A stretch of DNA of 64,000 nt from Monoplex corrugatus (taxonomy: Eukaryota; Mollusca; Gastropoda; Littorinimorpha; Ranellidae). The notes below the pieces were generated by a model, which saw only the letters and a list, made by a program, of their open reading frames with translations, did not search any database and had not been told where the DNA came from. The stretch spans positions 41,724,532 through 41,788,531 of the forward strand of contig JAPXFY010000031.1 in assembly GCA_030674185.1 (NCBI GenBank), read 5' to 3'. Shown here piece after piece: positions 1-10,476 of the stretch; position 1 is the first letter of the stretch; each line of letters begins with the position of its first letter. The position numbers and the translations under genes were made by a program.

Positions 1-29
1 CCTCCCCCCCCCCCCCCCCCCCCCCCCCC
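1..29. repeat. Poly-C tract
   Basis: The window opens with an almost uninterrupted run of C. It is a simple homopolymer at the edge of the window and its true length is uncertain. Confidence 0.9.
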
Positions 30-149
30 AGTGGTATAATAGATGTTTTCAGTTACATTGACATCGTCACATTTACTTAATGAACACAAATGATGTTTTC
101 CTTGTACTTTGACAGGTATTGTGGATTAGTAAACACTGTTGTCTAATTT

Positions 150-480
150 TCTTGGATTTTACGGACACTAACCAGAAGAACAAGTAAACCAAAAAGAACA
201 TGTATTCAATACAACAAGACAAATGCAAATTTTCGGCCAACCGGCCTTTGTCATGTGCGAATGCATGATCACAAACAGACACCAAACAACGGATAATAAC
301 AAAAAGACTAAAACTTCCCGATAATAACAAAAAGACTAAAACTTCCCTGCCACCTCATCCAGTGGATAAAAAGGGACCAAATGGAATGCAATGTGTCTAT
401 GAGCAGTCTGTATTTACAGACACTGCCATGAAACTTTCCAGTATGGGTTTCCCTTTTGTCCACTTTTGGTCCTGAATCAG
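150..480. repeat. Dispersed repeat R3 (GGCCAACCGGCC family), copy 1
   Basis: This stretch carries a short palindrome, TTTTCGGCCAACCGGCCTTT, followed by a block ending in CTAAAACTTCCC and a GTGGATAAAAAGGGACCAAA block. The same order of blocks recurs near 26010-26165 and 36110-36515, so it is a dispersed repeat and not unique sequence. No coding capacity is seen, and the class of element is not recognised. Confidence 0.6.
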
Positions 481-689
481 TTTTATACTGCCCCTTTGAC
501 ATCATTTTTCTGCACAAGTGAAGATGTTTTCACCACTGGTATCCTGTGATTGTTATTCCTGAAAATACAGCAAGTGGGCAAAAACACCTCAGGTGAACCG
601 CACAGCATGAAATGAAATCGTAGTTTCATGGTTAACAAGATCAAAGTTTTTTTTATGAGCCTGCAGTGCCGTAGTGTGGAAGCTTCTTC

Positions 690-1395
690 ATCATCATCAT
701 CAGGTGCACTGCCACATGGCAAATGCGATCATGGCCCTCCATATGCATCTATCCCTTGTTGCCGCAATCACATCTTCCACCTTCTCTGTCCTCAGCCATT
801 CTGCAAGTGCAATATTTTTCCCCTGGGTCTACCTGGTGCTTTCTTTCCCTCCAGCTTTCCTGTTGTGACCAGGTGCTCTAATTCCCCTTTCTTCATAAAA
901 TGGCCTATAAATGTTGCCTGTCTTTTCCTAAACTTCCTTGTGAATGGACTTCTTGTGTCTGCCTTCATCAAGACTGTCTCATTTGTTTTCTTTGGTGTCC
1001 ATGGAACTCTCAACATTCTTTTTAGAAACCATATCTCGGCTGCCTCAATCTTGTTCTGGCTTTGCTTGTTGACGTCCACGCCTCACAACCGTATAACATA
1101 TCGGTTCTATATAACATTCAAGAAATCTCTTCCTGATGTTGATTGATAGGTATTTGTCGGCTAGAATGCTTTTCATCTTCTTGAATGCTGTTTTGGCTTG
1201 GCCGATTCTGCTGGCTATTTCTGATGTGCATCTGCCGTCTGGTGAGATGATCATTCCCAGATGTTTTAACTTATCAACCTGTTTCAAGGTTGTGCTGTTT
1301 GCTGTTATTTTGCATGAGGGGATTTCATGTTTTTTACTGATCACCATGTGGACGTTTAAATTATGGTCTGATGGATGTGTAAATGTACTGGTGTG
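690..1395 (-). mobile_element. 5'-truncated LINE fragment, C-terminal reverse-transcriptase region
   Basis: Read on the minus strand this is the 3' part of a non-LTR retrotransposon. One frame gives HMVISKKHEIPSC, KHLGMIISPDGRCTSEIASR and YLSINIRKRFLECYIEP. After a frameshift another gives KIEAAEIWFLKRMLRVPWT and RKRQATFIGHFMKKGELEHL. These are typical of the segment after the RT catalytic core in RTE/CR1-type elements. The 3' end is a (TGA)n tail, seen as TCATCATCATCATC at about 690-703. Frameshifts show it is dead. Two further copies of the family are at 12391-12914 (minus) and 47004-47479 (plus). Confidence 0.85.
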
Positions 1396-1400
1396 TTATC

Positions 1401-2232
1401 ACTTGGTATGGGTGAATGTCACGTTGTTTGTGGCTTGACTTGGTATGGGTGAATGTCACGTTGTTGTGGCTTGCTTGGTATGGGTGAATGTCACGTTGTT
1501 GTGGCTTGACTTGGTATGGGTGAATGTCACGTTGTTGTGGCTTGACTTGGTATGGGTGAATGTCACGTTGTTGTGGCTTGACTTGGTATGGGTGAATGTC
1601 ACGTTGTTGTGGCTTGACTTGGTATGGGTGAATGTCACGTTGTTGTGGCTTGACTTGGTATGGGTGAATGTCACGTTGTTGTGGCTTGACTTGGTATGGG
1701 TGAATGTCACGTTGTTGTGGCTTGACTTGGTATGGGTGAATGTCACGTTGTTGTGGCTTGACTTGGTATGGTGAATGTCACGTTGTTGTGGCTTGACTTG
1801 GTATGGGTGAATGTCACGTTGTTGTGGCTTGACTTGGTATGGGTGAATGTCACGTTGTTGTGGCTTGACTTGGTATGGGTGAATGTCACGTTGTTGTGGC
1901 TTGACTTGGTATGGGTGAATGTCACGTTGTTGTGGCTTGACTTGGTATGGGTGAATGTCACGTTGTTGTGGCTTGACTTGGTATGGGTGAATGTCACGTT
2001 GTTGTGGCTTGACTTGGTATGGGTGAATGTCACGTTGTTGTGGCTTGACTTGGTATGGTGAATGTCACGTTGTTGTGGCTTGACTTGGTATGGGTGAATG
2101 TCACGTTGTTGTGGCTTGACTTGGTATGGGTGAATGTCACGTTGTTGTGGCTTGACTTGGTATGGGTGAATGTCACGTTGTTGTGGCTTGACTTGGTATG
2201 GGTGAATGTCACGTTGTTGTGGCTTGGCTGTA
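1401..2232. repeat. 36-bp minisatellite, about 23 copies
   Basis: The unit is about 36 bp, built around GGTATGGGTGAATGTCACG then TTGTTGTGGCTTGACTT. Copies are nearly identical except for a few one-base losses (for example near 1769 and 2056) that shift the frame. Several frames stay open on both strands because 36 is a multiple of three, so the long open frames here are not evidence of a gene. It abuts the upstream end of the minus-strand LINE fragment. Confidence 0.97.
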
Positions 2233-2555
2233 TGCCTGACCAATGCAGTGAAGTTTGAAAGTGTTAACTCTTTTAGCACGATGGAGCGCTATAGCGTCCG
2301 TGACGTAAGGCTCAGTTTCGGACGACGGAACACGATAGCAGTTTCGATAATTAAAAAGTTTTCCACGCTTCCCTCTTGACGTAGCATGCCAACGAAGCTA
2401 CACTGGGCATTGCAAGCGTGTCAAGGGTCAAGTGGAAAGTTACTTCATGAGGTTCAGTCGCAATACATTCATTGGGAAACGATTGACTTCGGCACCCCAC
2501 ATGAATTGCTAATCTGCATACATATCAAAAATGGCGCTGCAGGCGAGTACGAGTT

Positions 2556-2852
2556 TTGGAGCAAAGTAGATCACGACAGCGGCTTTTTATTGCTGCTGAA
2601 GTGATTGAAGTGCTTCAGACTGAAGGATCCGACATTGACGAGTATGATGAAGATGATGGTGAGAGTGTTTCCAGCAATGAAAGCTACCAGCAAGAAGGTA
2701 GGGACAGTGACTCAGTTTCAGACGACAGTGAAGTGGGAGAGGGAGGTGGGTGTACACGTCATGAGCGGAGTGCGGTCAGTGGGCCAAGTACAGTGAGTCT
2801 GCATGTCCCAGCTGAGTTCCACGCCCTGTTGATTACTTCAATCAGTTTGTGA
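2556..2852 (+). pseudogene. piggyBac transposase N-terminal acidic remnant
   Basis: The frame contains RQRLFIAAEVIEVLQTEGSD followed by a run rich in Asp, Glu and Ser. This layout (helix with VIEVL, then DID/DED, then acidic serines) is characteristic of piggyBac-type transposase N-termini. The frame is lost before any catalytic region, so it cannot encode an active transposase. The start codon is unclear; a TTG at 2556 merely opens the frame. Confidence 0.7.
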
Positions 2853-2898
2853 CAGAAGACTTTCTAAATTCTGTTGTCAAAGAGACGAGCAGAATGAG

Positions 2899-3123
2899 CA
2901 TTTCTCCTGCCCTCTGCCATCCACCCCCAGCGGCAGGAAGAACTATAGAAAGTGCCATGTGTGTAGTGCTTGCAGCAGGAGACACCCAGAGGTTCAACTG
3001 CGGCAAACCCCCAACTGGTGTAAAACGTGTGGGGTTGCCCTCTGTGACAAACTATGCCAGCCCAACAAGACCATCACCTGCTTCCAACTGTATCACTTGG
3101 TGCAGAACTACACTGATTATTAG
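2899..3123 (+). pseudogene. piggyBac transposase C-terminal cysteine-rich domain remnant
   Basis: The frame ending in TAG at 3121-3123 contains KCHVCSACSRRH, then WCKTCGVALCDKLC and CFQLYHLVQNY. This CxxC...CxxC...C...H pattern is the C-terminal zinc-binding domain seen in piggyBac-family transposases. It follows the N-terminal remnant after a short gap, so roughly the central 400 residues expected for the family are missing. Confidence 0.75.
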
Positions 3124-3626
3124 GAAAACTGCATAGGGACTGAAGCATCCGGTGTGCTCCTTTTTTTTTTCCAGATTCTCCTGTGTAACAATTTGTAACA
3201 TTTATTTGTATGATGTCACGTATGATATACTTTTTTTTTACGCTGAGCAGAGTCTACTTTATTCAAGTTATTTTGTGCATACAAAGACCTTCTCTCCTTT
3301 GACTGTGTGTTCGTGAAGCTGATCAAAGTGTGTAACTGTACGGTGATCCTGACCACAAAATTTGGAGTATTTTCAACATGGCACATGAAGAAGAAATATT
3401 CAAAGAAGAACTTCAATATTTTTGCATGAACTAACACAGCATGTAAATATTCAGATCTGAAAGTTTCATTTTGTTTCTTTATGTTTTGTATTTTTTGTGA
3501 TTTTTTCCCTAACCCTTCAAAATGGGGCGTCTATGGGGAAAAGCAAGGGGGAAAACTCTCCGTCCTAAGTGAGTGAAGGGGTGTGCAATCTTCTTGCTAC
3601 TTTCACCTACTGACGCTCATAGTTTT

Positions 3627-4518
3627 TTAACCCCCTGACTGCCAGAAAAATAGCTATTTTTGAACTCCTGTCTGCCGGAGCAAAATTTTGATTTTTACGG
3701 TATGTTTACTAAAGTGTGCATTGCTCATTCATTTACTGACAGATCTCTAAGATTTTTGGCATGTTTTTTCCTTATATCCCTGTCTATGATGCGATATAAC
3801 TATAATTTGGTTTTGTTTGTAATTAGTATGGAAAAAGTATATTTAAGTTTTTTTTTCCAAAAAATGACAGTTTCGGAAGATAAACACACATATTACGGAA
3901 CATAAAACCAATGAAAACAGTATAAAACTTAGTTTTATTGAACACTGAATATCAAAGGAAAATGTCTGGTACTTATTGTACTCCAAGTAGATAAAAGTAA
4001 AACTCTCTGCAGCAAGTTCAGTGACATCAGGCTGAAATTTGGGATCATCTTCATGCAAGAGACCAGACAAAAGAGGATGATGCTGGTTGGTGTCAGTCTC
4101 ATCTTCATCAAAATCATCGTCATCTTCTCCCAAAAAGTCCTCGTCATCTCTGTCTTGGTCATTTAGGACTTCATCTAAAACTTCCAATACGGAAAACCGT
4201 CGGAAAACTGATTGAACTGGTCAACCGGACGAGCTGCCTGAAGCATCCGCCATCTTGGATATGCTAATCGGTTTCTCCGAAAGTCTTAGAAATTCCAAGA
4301 AAAACTACGGTGACTAGCCAATCATTGGCCAACAATCAAAGGGCTACAACCCTGATTTTACCTTCCTAGATAACAGTGAAACAGCTTGGAGTGTTATTTC
4401 CCTTATAGTTTTGCCAGGCGAAGCCGACGAAAAATGAACGTGAATTTCACCTCGTTAGGCGCCTGCTACTACCAAAACCACAACGTGACAGTTACGTTCT
4501 AGGCAGTCAAGGGGTTAA
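3627..4518 (-). mobile_element. TTAA-bounded piggyBac-like non-autonomous element
   Basis: The ends are TTAACCCCCTGACTGCC at the left and GGCAGTCAAGGGGTTAA at the right, inverted repeats matching at nearly all positions with TTAA at both outer borders. The minus strand carries an acidic reading frame (EVLDEVLNDQDRDDEDF, then DDDDFDEDE) like a piggyBac transposase N-terminus, followed directly by AT-rich sequence with an AATAAA. No catalytic domain is present. This is a different family from the element at 2264-3577. Confidence 0.8.
3843..4187 (-). pseudogene. Acidic N-terminal transposase remnant
   Basis: The open frame begins with a helix-like EVLDEVLNDQ and a strongly acidic stretch, then drifts into non-coding sequence. 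A plausible original start is the ATG read backwards from 4253 (MADASGSSSG), but a stop follows at once, so a frameshift separates it from this frame. It is inside the 3627-4518 element. Confidence 0.5.
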
Positions 4519-4840
4519 AGACACAGTGACAGTCGCATGCAGAGCGTGTATGTGTGTATATCTGTATGTGTGTGTAAATGCATATTTGTTTATTACATGT
4601 CCGGTTTTGTTGTCATGTTTATATGTCTCAGTAAGGTGAAAAGTTTAAAACAAGAAAGAAAAATGGTTTTGTTCTGTTTTTATTGGGGAGGAATTTATTG
4701 TGATAGTGGTGAATTGTTTTTGTTGTTGTTGTTGTTGTTTTTTACAGATGGAATGGGTTGTTAGATGCATTTGTTTATTTGCTTTTGTGGAATTGTGTGT
4801 TTCTCTCTGTGTGCATGTGTGAGTGAGCTAGTGTGTATGC

Positions 4841-4871
<31 letters not shown>

Positions 4872-5072
4872 CGCCAGAGTGTTTGTTTTCTTAACTATGC
4901 TCTTCTCATTTTGTCTGTCTGGCTGAACCAAGACAGCAGCGGACAGGGGTGGGTGGGATGGAGTTGAACTGTATCTGTGTGAAGTGGATCTTCCCATATG
5001 ATTTCGCCTTGAACAAATCTTTCATTATTGTGGGTCCTTTTACATGGTAGTTTTGATTTTCCTTTGCCCCAG
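4519..5072. other. Intron or upstream sequence without recognised gene
   Basis: This stretch has short TTG and TG runs (about 4716-4740 and 4828-4870) and ends in a pyrimidine-rich acceptor, CCTTTGCCCCAG. I found no exon for the preceding part of the transporter here or further upstream, so the previous intron probably extends beyond the window start. Confidence 0.6.
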
Positions 5073-5219
5073 AACACAACAATTGAAGTCAACAACGTGA
5101 CCAGAATCAGTTACAGTGTGACGGATCATCCACAGCTGAACATGTTCACCCTCATCTACGCCTTGATTATCGTCTTCATGGTCGTCTTCCTCGGCATCAG
5201 AGCTGTTGTTTTCATGAAG
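5073..5219 (+). CDS. ABCC5: ABC transporter C subfamily (ABCC5-like), exon a
   Basis: This is the first exon of the transporter visible in the window: 147 bp, 49 residues, phase 0 at both ends. It begins NTTIEVNNVTRISYS, with two N-glycosylation sequons (NTT, NVT) as expected for the long outer loop at the start of the second membrane domain. A hydrophobic helix follows (MFTLIYALIIVFMVVFLGI) and it ends RAVVFMK. Family members are full ABC exporters of organic anions in plasma or vesicle membranes, using ATP hydrolysis. The substrate here cannot be read from sequence. The acceptor is CCCCAG at 5072 and the donor is an unusual GTTGGT at 5220. Exons for the N-terminal half (TMD1, NBD1) are not in the window. 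ABCC11/12-like relatives are the alternative assignment. Confidence 0.9.
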
Positions 5220-5254
5220 GTTGGTGTGGATGTTTGAAAGAATATTTTCTTGTA

Positions 5255-5335
5255 TATATATATGTATATGTGTGTATATATATGTGTGTGTGTATGTATG
5301 TGTGTGTGTGTGTGTGTATGTATATACATATGATT
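5255..5335. repeat. TA/TG microsatellite
   Basis: Alternating TATA and TGTG runs follow the donor of exon a within 40 bp. This is simple repeat sequence with no coding value. Confidence 0.9.
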
Positions 5336-5562
5336 TTTTTCATTCGTTCCATTTGTAAATTTGTAAATACTAAACAAACTCAATACAATACGACGTTCAG
5401 CTTAATGAAAATCATTGTGAAAAGTGGTCTTAGATTCTGTGGCTCTTTATGCTCTTCTCTCATGAGACTTCAGTGTTTGTGGGTTTGGTGATGTGTTGGA
5501 GACATGAATGAATGATCTTAGGGTAGGGATAGGGAGTAGTGTAGAAAATTGGATTGCAAAAA

Positions 5563-5806
5563 AAAAAAAAAGAGAGAGAGAGAGGGAGAGAGAAAGAAAA
5601 ACGAGGGAGGGAGAGAGAGAAAGAAAAACGATGGAGGGAGAGAGAGAAAGAAAACGAGAGAGGAGAGAGAGAAAGAAAAACGAGAGAGGGAGAGAGAGAA
5701 AGAAAACGAGAGAGGGGAGAGAGAAAGAAAACGAGGAGGGAGAGAGAAAGAAAAACGAGGGAGGGAGAGAGAAAGAAAAACGAGGGAGGGAGAGAGAGAA
5801 AGAAAA
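5563..5806. repeat. GA-rich purine tract, ~24-bp imperfect units
   Basis: The unit is roughly GGGAGAGAGAGAAAGAAAAACGA, repeated about ten times with small indels. The tract is almost purely purine on the plus strand. Overlapping open frames in several phases are a by-product of the composition. Confidence 0.95.
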
Positions 5807-6030
5807 AACAACTAAGTATGTATGAAATATAAAAACAGTAAATTTAACAAAAGTCAGACGTAAATATGTGCAAACAATTGTGTATGTTCATTTTTATCAC
5901 ATATGCTTGCACACGCTATGAACAGACAGAATAATTACATGTATGGAGCAGAGTGGAGAAAGATGATGTTCAGTAGTGATATTGATGATTCATCATCTTC
6001 CTCTCCCAGCACAGGTTCATTCAGTTGAAA

Positions 6031-6572
6031 TAATCCTCCCTGTGGGGATGCCAGGGACTCTTGCAGTATAAATAGTATCCCCACTTCTGGAAATTCTGTG
6101 CTAGAAATTTCCTCTTTTCTGTCATTCTCTTTGTTACTTTGCTTTCTGTCATTTCTTCCTATCATTTTCTGCCTTGTTCCTTTGTTTTCTGTCATTTCTA
6201 CTGATCATTTTCTGCCTTCACGGTCCATCCACCTGTATGTGTTTGATAAAGTCTTACATACTTTTTCTTAGGATTGGTACTTGGTTACATGTATTAAGTG
6301 CATTTTTGGCTCTAGGAGGTGAGATATGTGGAAGTCATTTTAGGTAATTTATGCCTGTTTTTATATATTTGTATTCAGGTGTGTTTTCTATGATAAATTG
6401 GGCAGAGTGATGAACGCAAGGAGCATCTCCTTAGATTCAGTGCGCAAATGCATTGATATGTGTACTTAATTTTCTTTTCTTTTTTCTTTCCAGTTGAAGT
6501 GTTGTGTATGTTTCGAAACAGGTTATAGCCCTGATATGACACTACGCAGTCGGCTGGACTCATACAGAAATA
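6031..6572 (+). mobile_element. M540 dispersed element, copy 1
   Basis: This is a ~540-bp non-coding element that occurs at least nine times in the window. It opens with TGTGGGGATGCCAGGGACTC and a conserved TATAAATAGTATCCCC. Mid-element landmarks are TCTTAGGATTGGTACTTGG and a GATAAATTGG-type block. It ends with AGCCCTGATATGACACTACG and GCAGTCGGCTGG followed by an A-rich tail. No tRNA boxes were seen. The 3' tail resembles that of the RNase H-bearing LINE at 10477-11384, suggesting mobilisation by it. Confidence 0.8.
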
Positions 6573-6830
6573 ACGGTAACAGTCAGAGTGATAGGAAAAC
6601 CACAGGACCAGAGATATCAAGTCTCCATTGGGCCACCCGTCAGAGGAGAGTAGGTTGGTGGTGAGTTGGAGAGCATCACAGAGCAGCATGGGAGCAATGA
6701 CAGAGAGATGAGGTGTTGCAAACTGTGGGACAATCTACAGCCCCACCTTTTCCCCCAGCCTTGCTCCCACCTCCCTGGAAAAAAGTCAAAATCTGGAAGA
6801 CATTGTAAGTGATTATGGTGTGTGTTACAG

Positions 6831-6960
6831 TTCACGCTGCATGCCTCCAGCAGTATGCATGACGATGTGTTTGCGAAGATTATGCGGTGCCCCATGTCAT
6901 TCTTTGATACCACCCCTCTGGGCAGGATTGTCAGCAGGTTCTCCTCTGACATGGATGAAG
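6831..6960 (+). CDS. ABCC5: ABC transporter (ABCC5-like), exon b
   Basis: 130 bp, entering in phase 0 and leaving one base into a codon. The peptide starts FTLHASSSMHDDVFAKIMRC and continues PMSFFDTTPLGRIVSRFSSD then MDE. The FFDTTPLGRI(V/L)xRFSxDMDE stretch is the cytoplasmic coupling segment in the second membrane domain that is strongly conserved in the ABCC family. Acceptor TGTTACAG at 6830; donor GTTGGT at 6961. The split codon is completed by exon c to give the Val of VDVRLP, which confirms the join. Confidence 0.93.
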
Positions 6961-7154
6961 GTTGGTTGAGTGATTTTATTTTTTTTTTTTCAGTGTTCTG
7001 ATTTCACTTGGATGTGTGGTGTATGCATGTTGTTTTTCCCATATTCCATCTAATATCACTTATAGTGAAAAGACGTTGAATCAAAGAACGAAACGAATAA
7101 TGCCCAGGCAGTTTGTTGCTGCTTGGTCTGCTTACTCCATCTGTAAAGGGCATT

Positions 7155-7722
7155 CATGCTACCCTCATGGGGATGCCGAAGGCTCTTTCAGTATAAATAG
7201 TATTCCTACCTTCTGGACATTCTGTGCTAAAACTTTCCTCTTTTCTGTCATTCTCTTTGTTTCTTTCTTCCTCCTTTGCTTTCTGTCATTTCTTCCTGAT
7301 ATTTTCTGTCTTGCTGGTCCATTCACCTGTATGCGTTCAATAAAGTCTTATGTACTTTCTCCTAGGATTGGTAATTGGGTACATGTGTAAAGTGCATTTT
7401 TGGCTCTAGGGAAGTGAGATATGTGGATGTGATTTTTAGATAATTGAGGCCTGTTTTTATGTTTTAGTGTCCTTACTTATGTTGAAATTTGTATTCAGTT
7501 GGGGTTTTTTTGTAAATCCCTTGTGCGATAAATTGGATGGGGTGGTCACCGCCAGGGACGTCTTGTTAGATGTTGTATGCGAATGTATTGATATGCGTAC
7601 TTAATTTTCTTTTCCTTTTTTTTTTTTCCTGTTGAAGTCTTGTGTATGTTTTGGAACGGTTATGGCCCTGATACGGCTCTACGCAGTCGGCTGGGCTTTA
7701 AACAAAAATAACTGTAACAGTG
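7155..7722 (+). mobile_element. M540 dispersed element, copy 2
   Basis: It matches copy 1 throughout: CATGGGGATGCCGAAGGCTC, TATAAATAGTATTCC, AGGATTGGTAATTGGGTACA, GCGATAAATTGGATGGGGTG and the terminal GCAGTCGGCTGGGCTTTAAA with a short A-rich tail. It has the same plus orientation and lies in the intron between exons b and c. Confidence 0.82.
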
Positions 7723-7870
7723 GCATTTATGCTGGATATTTGCATGTTTCCATAAACCACTGGATGCTGACATGACTTACAGGATCTTTAACATGTGTAT
7801 GTGATGTCCTGCGTGCATATACGTATAGGTGAACAGAGTTAAAGCACTAACAGGTCTGTCTTGACTTTGG
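7723..7870 (-). mobile_element. S2 SINE fragment
   Basis: Read on the minus strand this matches the S2 core, with the order GTTAAAGATCCTGTAAGTCA, then a TCAGC-type block and TTTATGGAAACATG. It starts exactly where the adjacent M540 copy ends. No tRNA-like head remains. Confidence 0.6.
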
Positions 7871-8452
7871 AGATTGAGTTGCGAGTATTTCCTACACAAG
7901 GGGAATCTAGTTGAATGCGAATAATCAGACATGGCATCAGACATATTGGTCAGAGTTTAACTGTGTGAAATTGAGATTTTGTTGTTGTAACTTGTTCTTT
8001 GGGCTTTTCTTTAGGTGTGCAATAAGTTTCATCATAAAATTCACCCTAAAAAAAACAACAATATCATTGTTATAACTCTCAGCGATGTTTCAGTCCTTGA
8101 AATTACCTGGAATTGGTAATTTTCATACCACCACCAAAACTCTCACAGAACCCTGACATTCCATACATCATTTTGAAGCTCAGGACATCAACTTCAGAAT
8201 GCCGCACAGAGTAATTCAAAATAACGCAATCAGAATTCATGGACAGCATTCTTTTGGCTGTTAAAAAATACTGGGGGTGGATGTTTTCAGACAATGATCA
8301 CATCCATGTGATATTTCAGCAGGCCACAGCTTACACAGTTTTGTCCAGGAAGCTTCATTTATATGTGATAGGAAAGGAAATTTCACGCCCTTGCCAGTGA
8401 TGACAAGAACTTGATACTGCCAAAAATCGACTTCTGTCACATTTGTCCAGGT
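7871..8452. other. Intron sequence, nothing recognised
   Basis: No exon, element terminus or tandem repeat is recognised here. It leads directly into the 30-bp minisatellite. Confidence 0.5.
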
Positions 8453-10221
8453 GGTTGTTTCTGGTAGCCCCAACAGTTTGGTGTTGTTTTTGGTAGCCCT
8501 AATAGCTTGGTGGTTGTTTTGGTAGCCCTAATAGCTTGGTGGTGGTTTTGGTAGCCCTAATAGCTTGGTGGTTGTTTTTGGTAGCCCTAATAGCTTGGTG
8601 GTTGTTTTTGGTAGCCCTAATAGCTTGGTGGTGGTTTTTGGTAGCCCTAATAGCTTGGTGGTTGTTTTGGTAGCCCTAATAGCTTGGTGGTTGTTTTTGG
8701 TAGCCCTAATAGCTTGGTGGTTGTCTTTGGTAGCCCTAATAGCTTGGTGGTTGTTTTTGGTAGCCCTAATAGCTTGGTGGTTGTTTTTGGTAGCCCTAAT
8801 AGCTTGGTGGTTGTCTTTGGTAGCCCTAATAGCTTGGTGGTGGTTTTTGGTAGCCCTAATAGCTTGGTGGTGGTTTTTGGTAGCCCTAATAGCTTGGTGG
8901 TTGTTTTTGGTAGCCCTAATAGCTTGATGGTGGTTTTTGGTAGCCCTAATAGCTTGGTGGTTGTTTTTGGTAGCCCTAATAGCTTGGTGGTTGTTTTTGG
9001 TAGCCCTAATAGCTTGGTGGTTGTTTTTGGTAGCCCTAATAGCTTGGTGGTTGTTTTTGGAAGCCCTAATAGCTTGGTGGTGGTTTTTGGTAGCCCTAGT
9101 AGCTTGGTGGTTGTTTTTGGTAGCCCTAATAGCTTGGTGGTTGTTTTTGGTAGCCCTAATAGCTTGGTGGTTGTTTTTGGTAGCCCTAATAGCTTGGTGG
9201 TTGTTTTTGGTAGCCCTAATAGCTTGGTTGTCTTTGGTAGCCCTAATAGCTTGGTGGTTGTCTTTGGTAGCCCTAATAGCTTGATGGTTGGTTTTGGTAG
9301 CCCTAATAGCTTGGTTGTCTTTGGTAGCCCTAATAACTTGGTGGTTGTCTTTGGTAGCCCTAATAGCTTGGTGGTTGTCTTTGGTAACCCTAATAGCTTG
9401 GTGTTGTCTGGTAGCCCTAATAGCTTGGTGGTTGTCTTTGGTAGCCCTAATAGCTTGATGGTTGTCTTTGGTAGCCCCAACAGTTTGGTGTTGTTTTTGG
9501 TAGCCCTAATAGCTTGGTGGTTGTCTTTGGTAGCCCTAATAGCTTGGTGGTTGTTTTTGGTAGCCCTAATAGCTTGGTTGTCTTTGGTAGCCCTAATAGC
9601 TTGGTGGTTGTCTTTGGTAGCCCTAATAGCTTGGTGGTTGTCTTTGGTAATCCTAATAGCTTGGTGGTTGTTTTTGGTAGCCCTAATAGCTTGGTGGTTG
9701 TTTTTGGTAGCCCTAATAGCTTGGTGGTTGTCTTTGGTAGCCCTAATAGCTTGGTGGTTGTCTTTGGTAGCCCTACTTGGGGTTGTTTTTGGTAGCCCTA
9801 ATAGCTTGGTGGTTGTCTTTGGTAGCCCTAATAGTTTGGTGGTTGTTTTTGGTAGCCCCAATGGCTTGGTTGTGGTTTTTGGTAGCCCTAATAGCTTGGT
9901 GGTTGTCTTTGGTAGCCCTAATAGCTTGGTGGTTGTTTTTGGTAGCCCAATGGCTTGGTGTTGTTTTTGGTAGCCCTAATAGCTTGGTGGTGTTTTTGGT
10001 AGCCCTAATAGCTTGGTGATTGTTTTTGGTAGCCCTAATAGCTTGGTAGTTGTCTTTGGTAGCCCTAATAGTTTGGTGGTTGTTTTTGGTAGCCCCAATG
10101 GCTTGGTGATTGTTTTTGGTAGTCCTCAATAGCTTGATGGATGTTTTTGGTAGCCCCAATGGCTTGGTGATGTTTTTGGTAGCTCCAATGGCTTGGTGGT
10201 GGTTTTTGGTAACCCCAGTCT
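8453..10221. repeat. 30-bp minisatellite, about 58 copies
   Basis: The 30-bp unit reads GGTAGCCCTAATAGCTTGGT then GGTTGTTTTT. Variants (GTCTTTGG versus GTTTTTGG, CCAATGGC versus CTAATAGC) become commoner toward the 3' end, while the 5' and middle parts are more homogeneous. Open frames of up to about 430 codons exist on both strands simply because the unit length is a multiple of three. The array ends directly against a LINE C-terminal reading frame. Confidence 0.98.
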
Positions 10222-10330
10222 CATATACCGAGAACGTGACCAACATCAGTGGCCTGAATATTCAAGAAATTGTCCACAAAAGTCAAGACAGAGCGATCTG
10301 GAGGGAGGTGGTGGTGTCATAGAGTGCAGG
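10222..10330 (+). pseudogene. LINE ORF C-terminal tail fragment
   Basis: The frame reads TENVTNISGLNIQEIVHKSQ followed by DRAIWREVVVS and a stop. This fits the extreme C-terminus of RTE-like LINE ORFs (a WTG-type motif, a helix, then a DRxxWRxxV motif). Only about 36 codons survive between the 30-bp array and the following S2 fragment. Confidence 0.65.
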
Positions 10331-10476
10331 TCCAACACTGAACCAGTTGACGTCGATAGGTGAGACAGGTGAGGTGAGACTCGGATCAACATGAGTGCAG
10401 ACTTGCCAGTGCCTTAATTCCCTTGGTGTGTGTGTGTGTGTGTGCATACACAATATCAAAATATTCACATTAAAGA

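Larger units (their letters stand above)
2264..3577 (+). mobile_element. Internally deleted piggyBac-like element
   Basis: The left end is TTAA followed by CTCTTTTAGCACGATGGAG. The right end read in reverse gives TTCACTCACTTAGGACGGAG, a diverged copy of the left terminus, with the target TTAA mutated to TGAA. Inside are an acidic N-terminal transposase piece and a cysteine-rich C-terminal piece, but the catalytic DDD core is absent. It is a non-autonomous deletion derivative lying upstream of the first recognised transporter exon. Confidence 0.75.

Noticed and set aside
1..5072. A search for the preceding transporter exon (TM7 and loop)
   Set aside because: No frame with the expected membrane helix and splice signals was found; the exon is probably upstream of the window.
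8647..9973. Open frames of 404 and 429 codons
   Set aside because: The 30-bp unit keeps both strands open; frame shifts occur between variants and no conserved protein feature exists.
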